Positions 63,673 to 64,000 of a stretch of DNA of 64,000 nt are shown in pieces. The stretch is taken from the NCBI RefSeq assembly GCF_002803155.1, contig NZ_NNBP01000001.1, positions 496,001 to 560,000 on the forward strand. The letters run 5' to 3'. Under the pieces are notes generated by a model. It worked only from the letters and a program-made list of their open reading frames with translations. It did no database searches and was not told the DNA's origin. Source of the stretch: Streptomyces sp. CB02959 (GTDB taxonomy: Bacteria > Actinomycetota > Actinomycetes > Streptomycetales > Streptomycetaceae). Each line of letters starts with the position of its first letter. Positions within the stretch are counted from its first letter, which is position 1. Position numbers and translations under genes: made by a program.

Positions 63673-64000
63673 CCTGGCTGCAGACGCGGGCGGCGCCGTG
63701 GGTGGCGAGGTGGGGGGCGCCCTGGGGCGGTGCCTGGGGGACGCCCATTTCGACGACGGCGGTGCGGGGGCGGGCGGTCAGCAGGGCGTGCAGGGCGTCG
63801 GCCATCCACGGGTGGCGGTGGAGGTCGCGGACGACGGCCACGACGGGGCGGTCGCCGGCGGCGGTGAGCAGGGTGTCGACGAGGGCGCGGGTCCCGGCGG
63901 CGGCGTCCTCGGCGGTGTAGGCGGCGGTCTCGGTGCCGGGGAGGAGCCCGGACAGTTCGGCGGCGACGCCCCAGGGGGTTTCGTCCCCGACGGCGATGTT
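63638..64000 (-). CDS. GH3 beta-N-acetylglucosaminidase, C-terminal end only
   Basis: The reading frame enters from the right edge, so about 120 C-terminal residues are seen. AELSGLLPGTETAAYTAED and VVAVVRDLHRHPWMADALHALL followed by PRTAVVEMGVPQ are typical of the C-terminal domain of family 3 beta-N-acetylhexosaminidases. Next to nagB this suggests the dasD position of the dasABCD-nagB region. The start is outside the window. The last residues (EALTGRKP) are encoded by units of the tandem repeat. An internal ATG at 63841 is not the start. Confidence 0.75.
   Translation of the reverse strand, partial: NIAVGDETPWGVAAELSGLLPGTETAAYTAEDAAAGTRALVDTLLTAAGDRPVVAVVRDLHRHPWMADALHALLTARPRTAVVEMGVPQAPPQGAPHLATHGAARVCSQAAAEALTGRKP

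Overview
The window is a stretch of very GC-rich actinobacterial chromosome, almost certainly Streptomyces or a close relative. The evidence is third-position GC bias, GTG/TTG starts, a complete conservon (cvnABCD), a nickel superoxide dismutase with its maturation protease, a WhiB-like protein, a SigB/SigF-type sigma factor with an RsbW-like partner, and DasR-type operators beside nagB. From memory (to be checked), gene order resembles the S. coelicolor segment that runs from around lon (SCO5285) through the 2-oxoglutarate dehydrogenase gene, sodN, sigH and wblE to nagB (SCO5236). It reads as conserved chromosome core with a few local insertions. I see no prophage, IS element, CRISPR array, rRNA or tRNA.

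Layout. 1-1,490: end of a TetR regulator, a small unknown protein and thiol peroxidase. 1,563-7,940 (minus strand): cold-shock protein, a styrene/indole-monooxygenase-like flavoprotein and, upstream of it, the overlapping conservon cvnA-B-C-D. 8,393-15,451: PP2C-like protein, MarR regulator, secreted GH25 lysozyme, Lon protease with a ClgR-type box, pentapeptide-repeat protein and rhomboid-like membrane protein. 15,655-22,721: SAM-dependent enzyme, a two-component pair, the 1,255-residue actinobacterial 2-oxoglutarate dehydrogenase and a 59-residue protein. 22,911-26,875: DUF4097-PadR operon with a 27-bp operator, then an orphan Clp-N-domain protein with a tiny HTH protein behind twin palindromes. 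26,903-32,660: quinone-reductase-type MDR, malic enzyme and a polar amino-acid ABC importer.

32,762-38,643: methyltransferase, CGNR zinc-finger regulator, sodX and sodN, a LysR-snapalysin divergent pair and a crcB-DUF190-crcB fluoride-exporter operon. 38,867-47,280: FadR/GntR regulator with a CynX-type transporter, CorA, an EmrB-type transporter divergent from a WYL regulator, and a CopA copper ATPase whose probable CsoR operator lies in the end of the WYL gene. 47,453-54,787: FabH-like synthase, VOC protein, glutaminase with an AraC regulator, a PLP-dependent deaminase-like enzyme, a CPA1 antiporter, a UBP zinc finger and an acetyltransferase. 55,095-60,402: anti-sigma factor and sigma factor (SigH-like), membrane protein, diacylglycerol kinase, WblE, and a PdtaS-like sensor kinase. 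60,812-64,000: TetR-SDR divergent pair, nagB with a DasR box, a 17-bp tandem-repeat tract and the C-terminal end of a GH3 beta-N-acetylglucosaminidase.

How genes connect. Several regulator-target pairs can be read from spacing and operators: conservon to flavoprotein, PadR to DUF4097, HTH to Clp-N, LysR to snapalysin, WYL to EmrB transporter, TetR to SDR, and anti-sigma to sigma. Carbon and amino-sugar entry (malic enzyme, 2-oxoglutarate dehydrogenase, glutamate-type importer, glutaminase, nagB, GH3) and stress functions (Tpx, SodN, Lon, SigH, CspA) share the segment. All functional calls come from reading the translated sequence; no database search was run.
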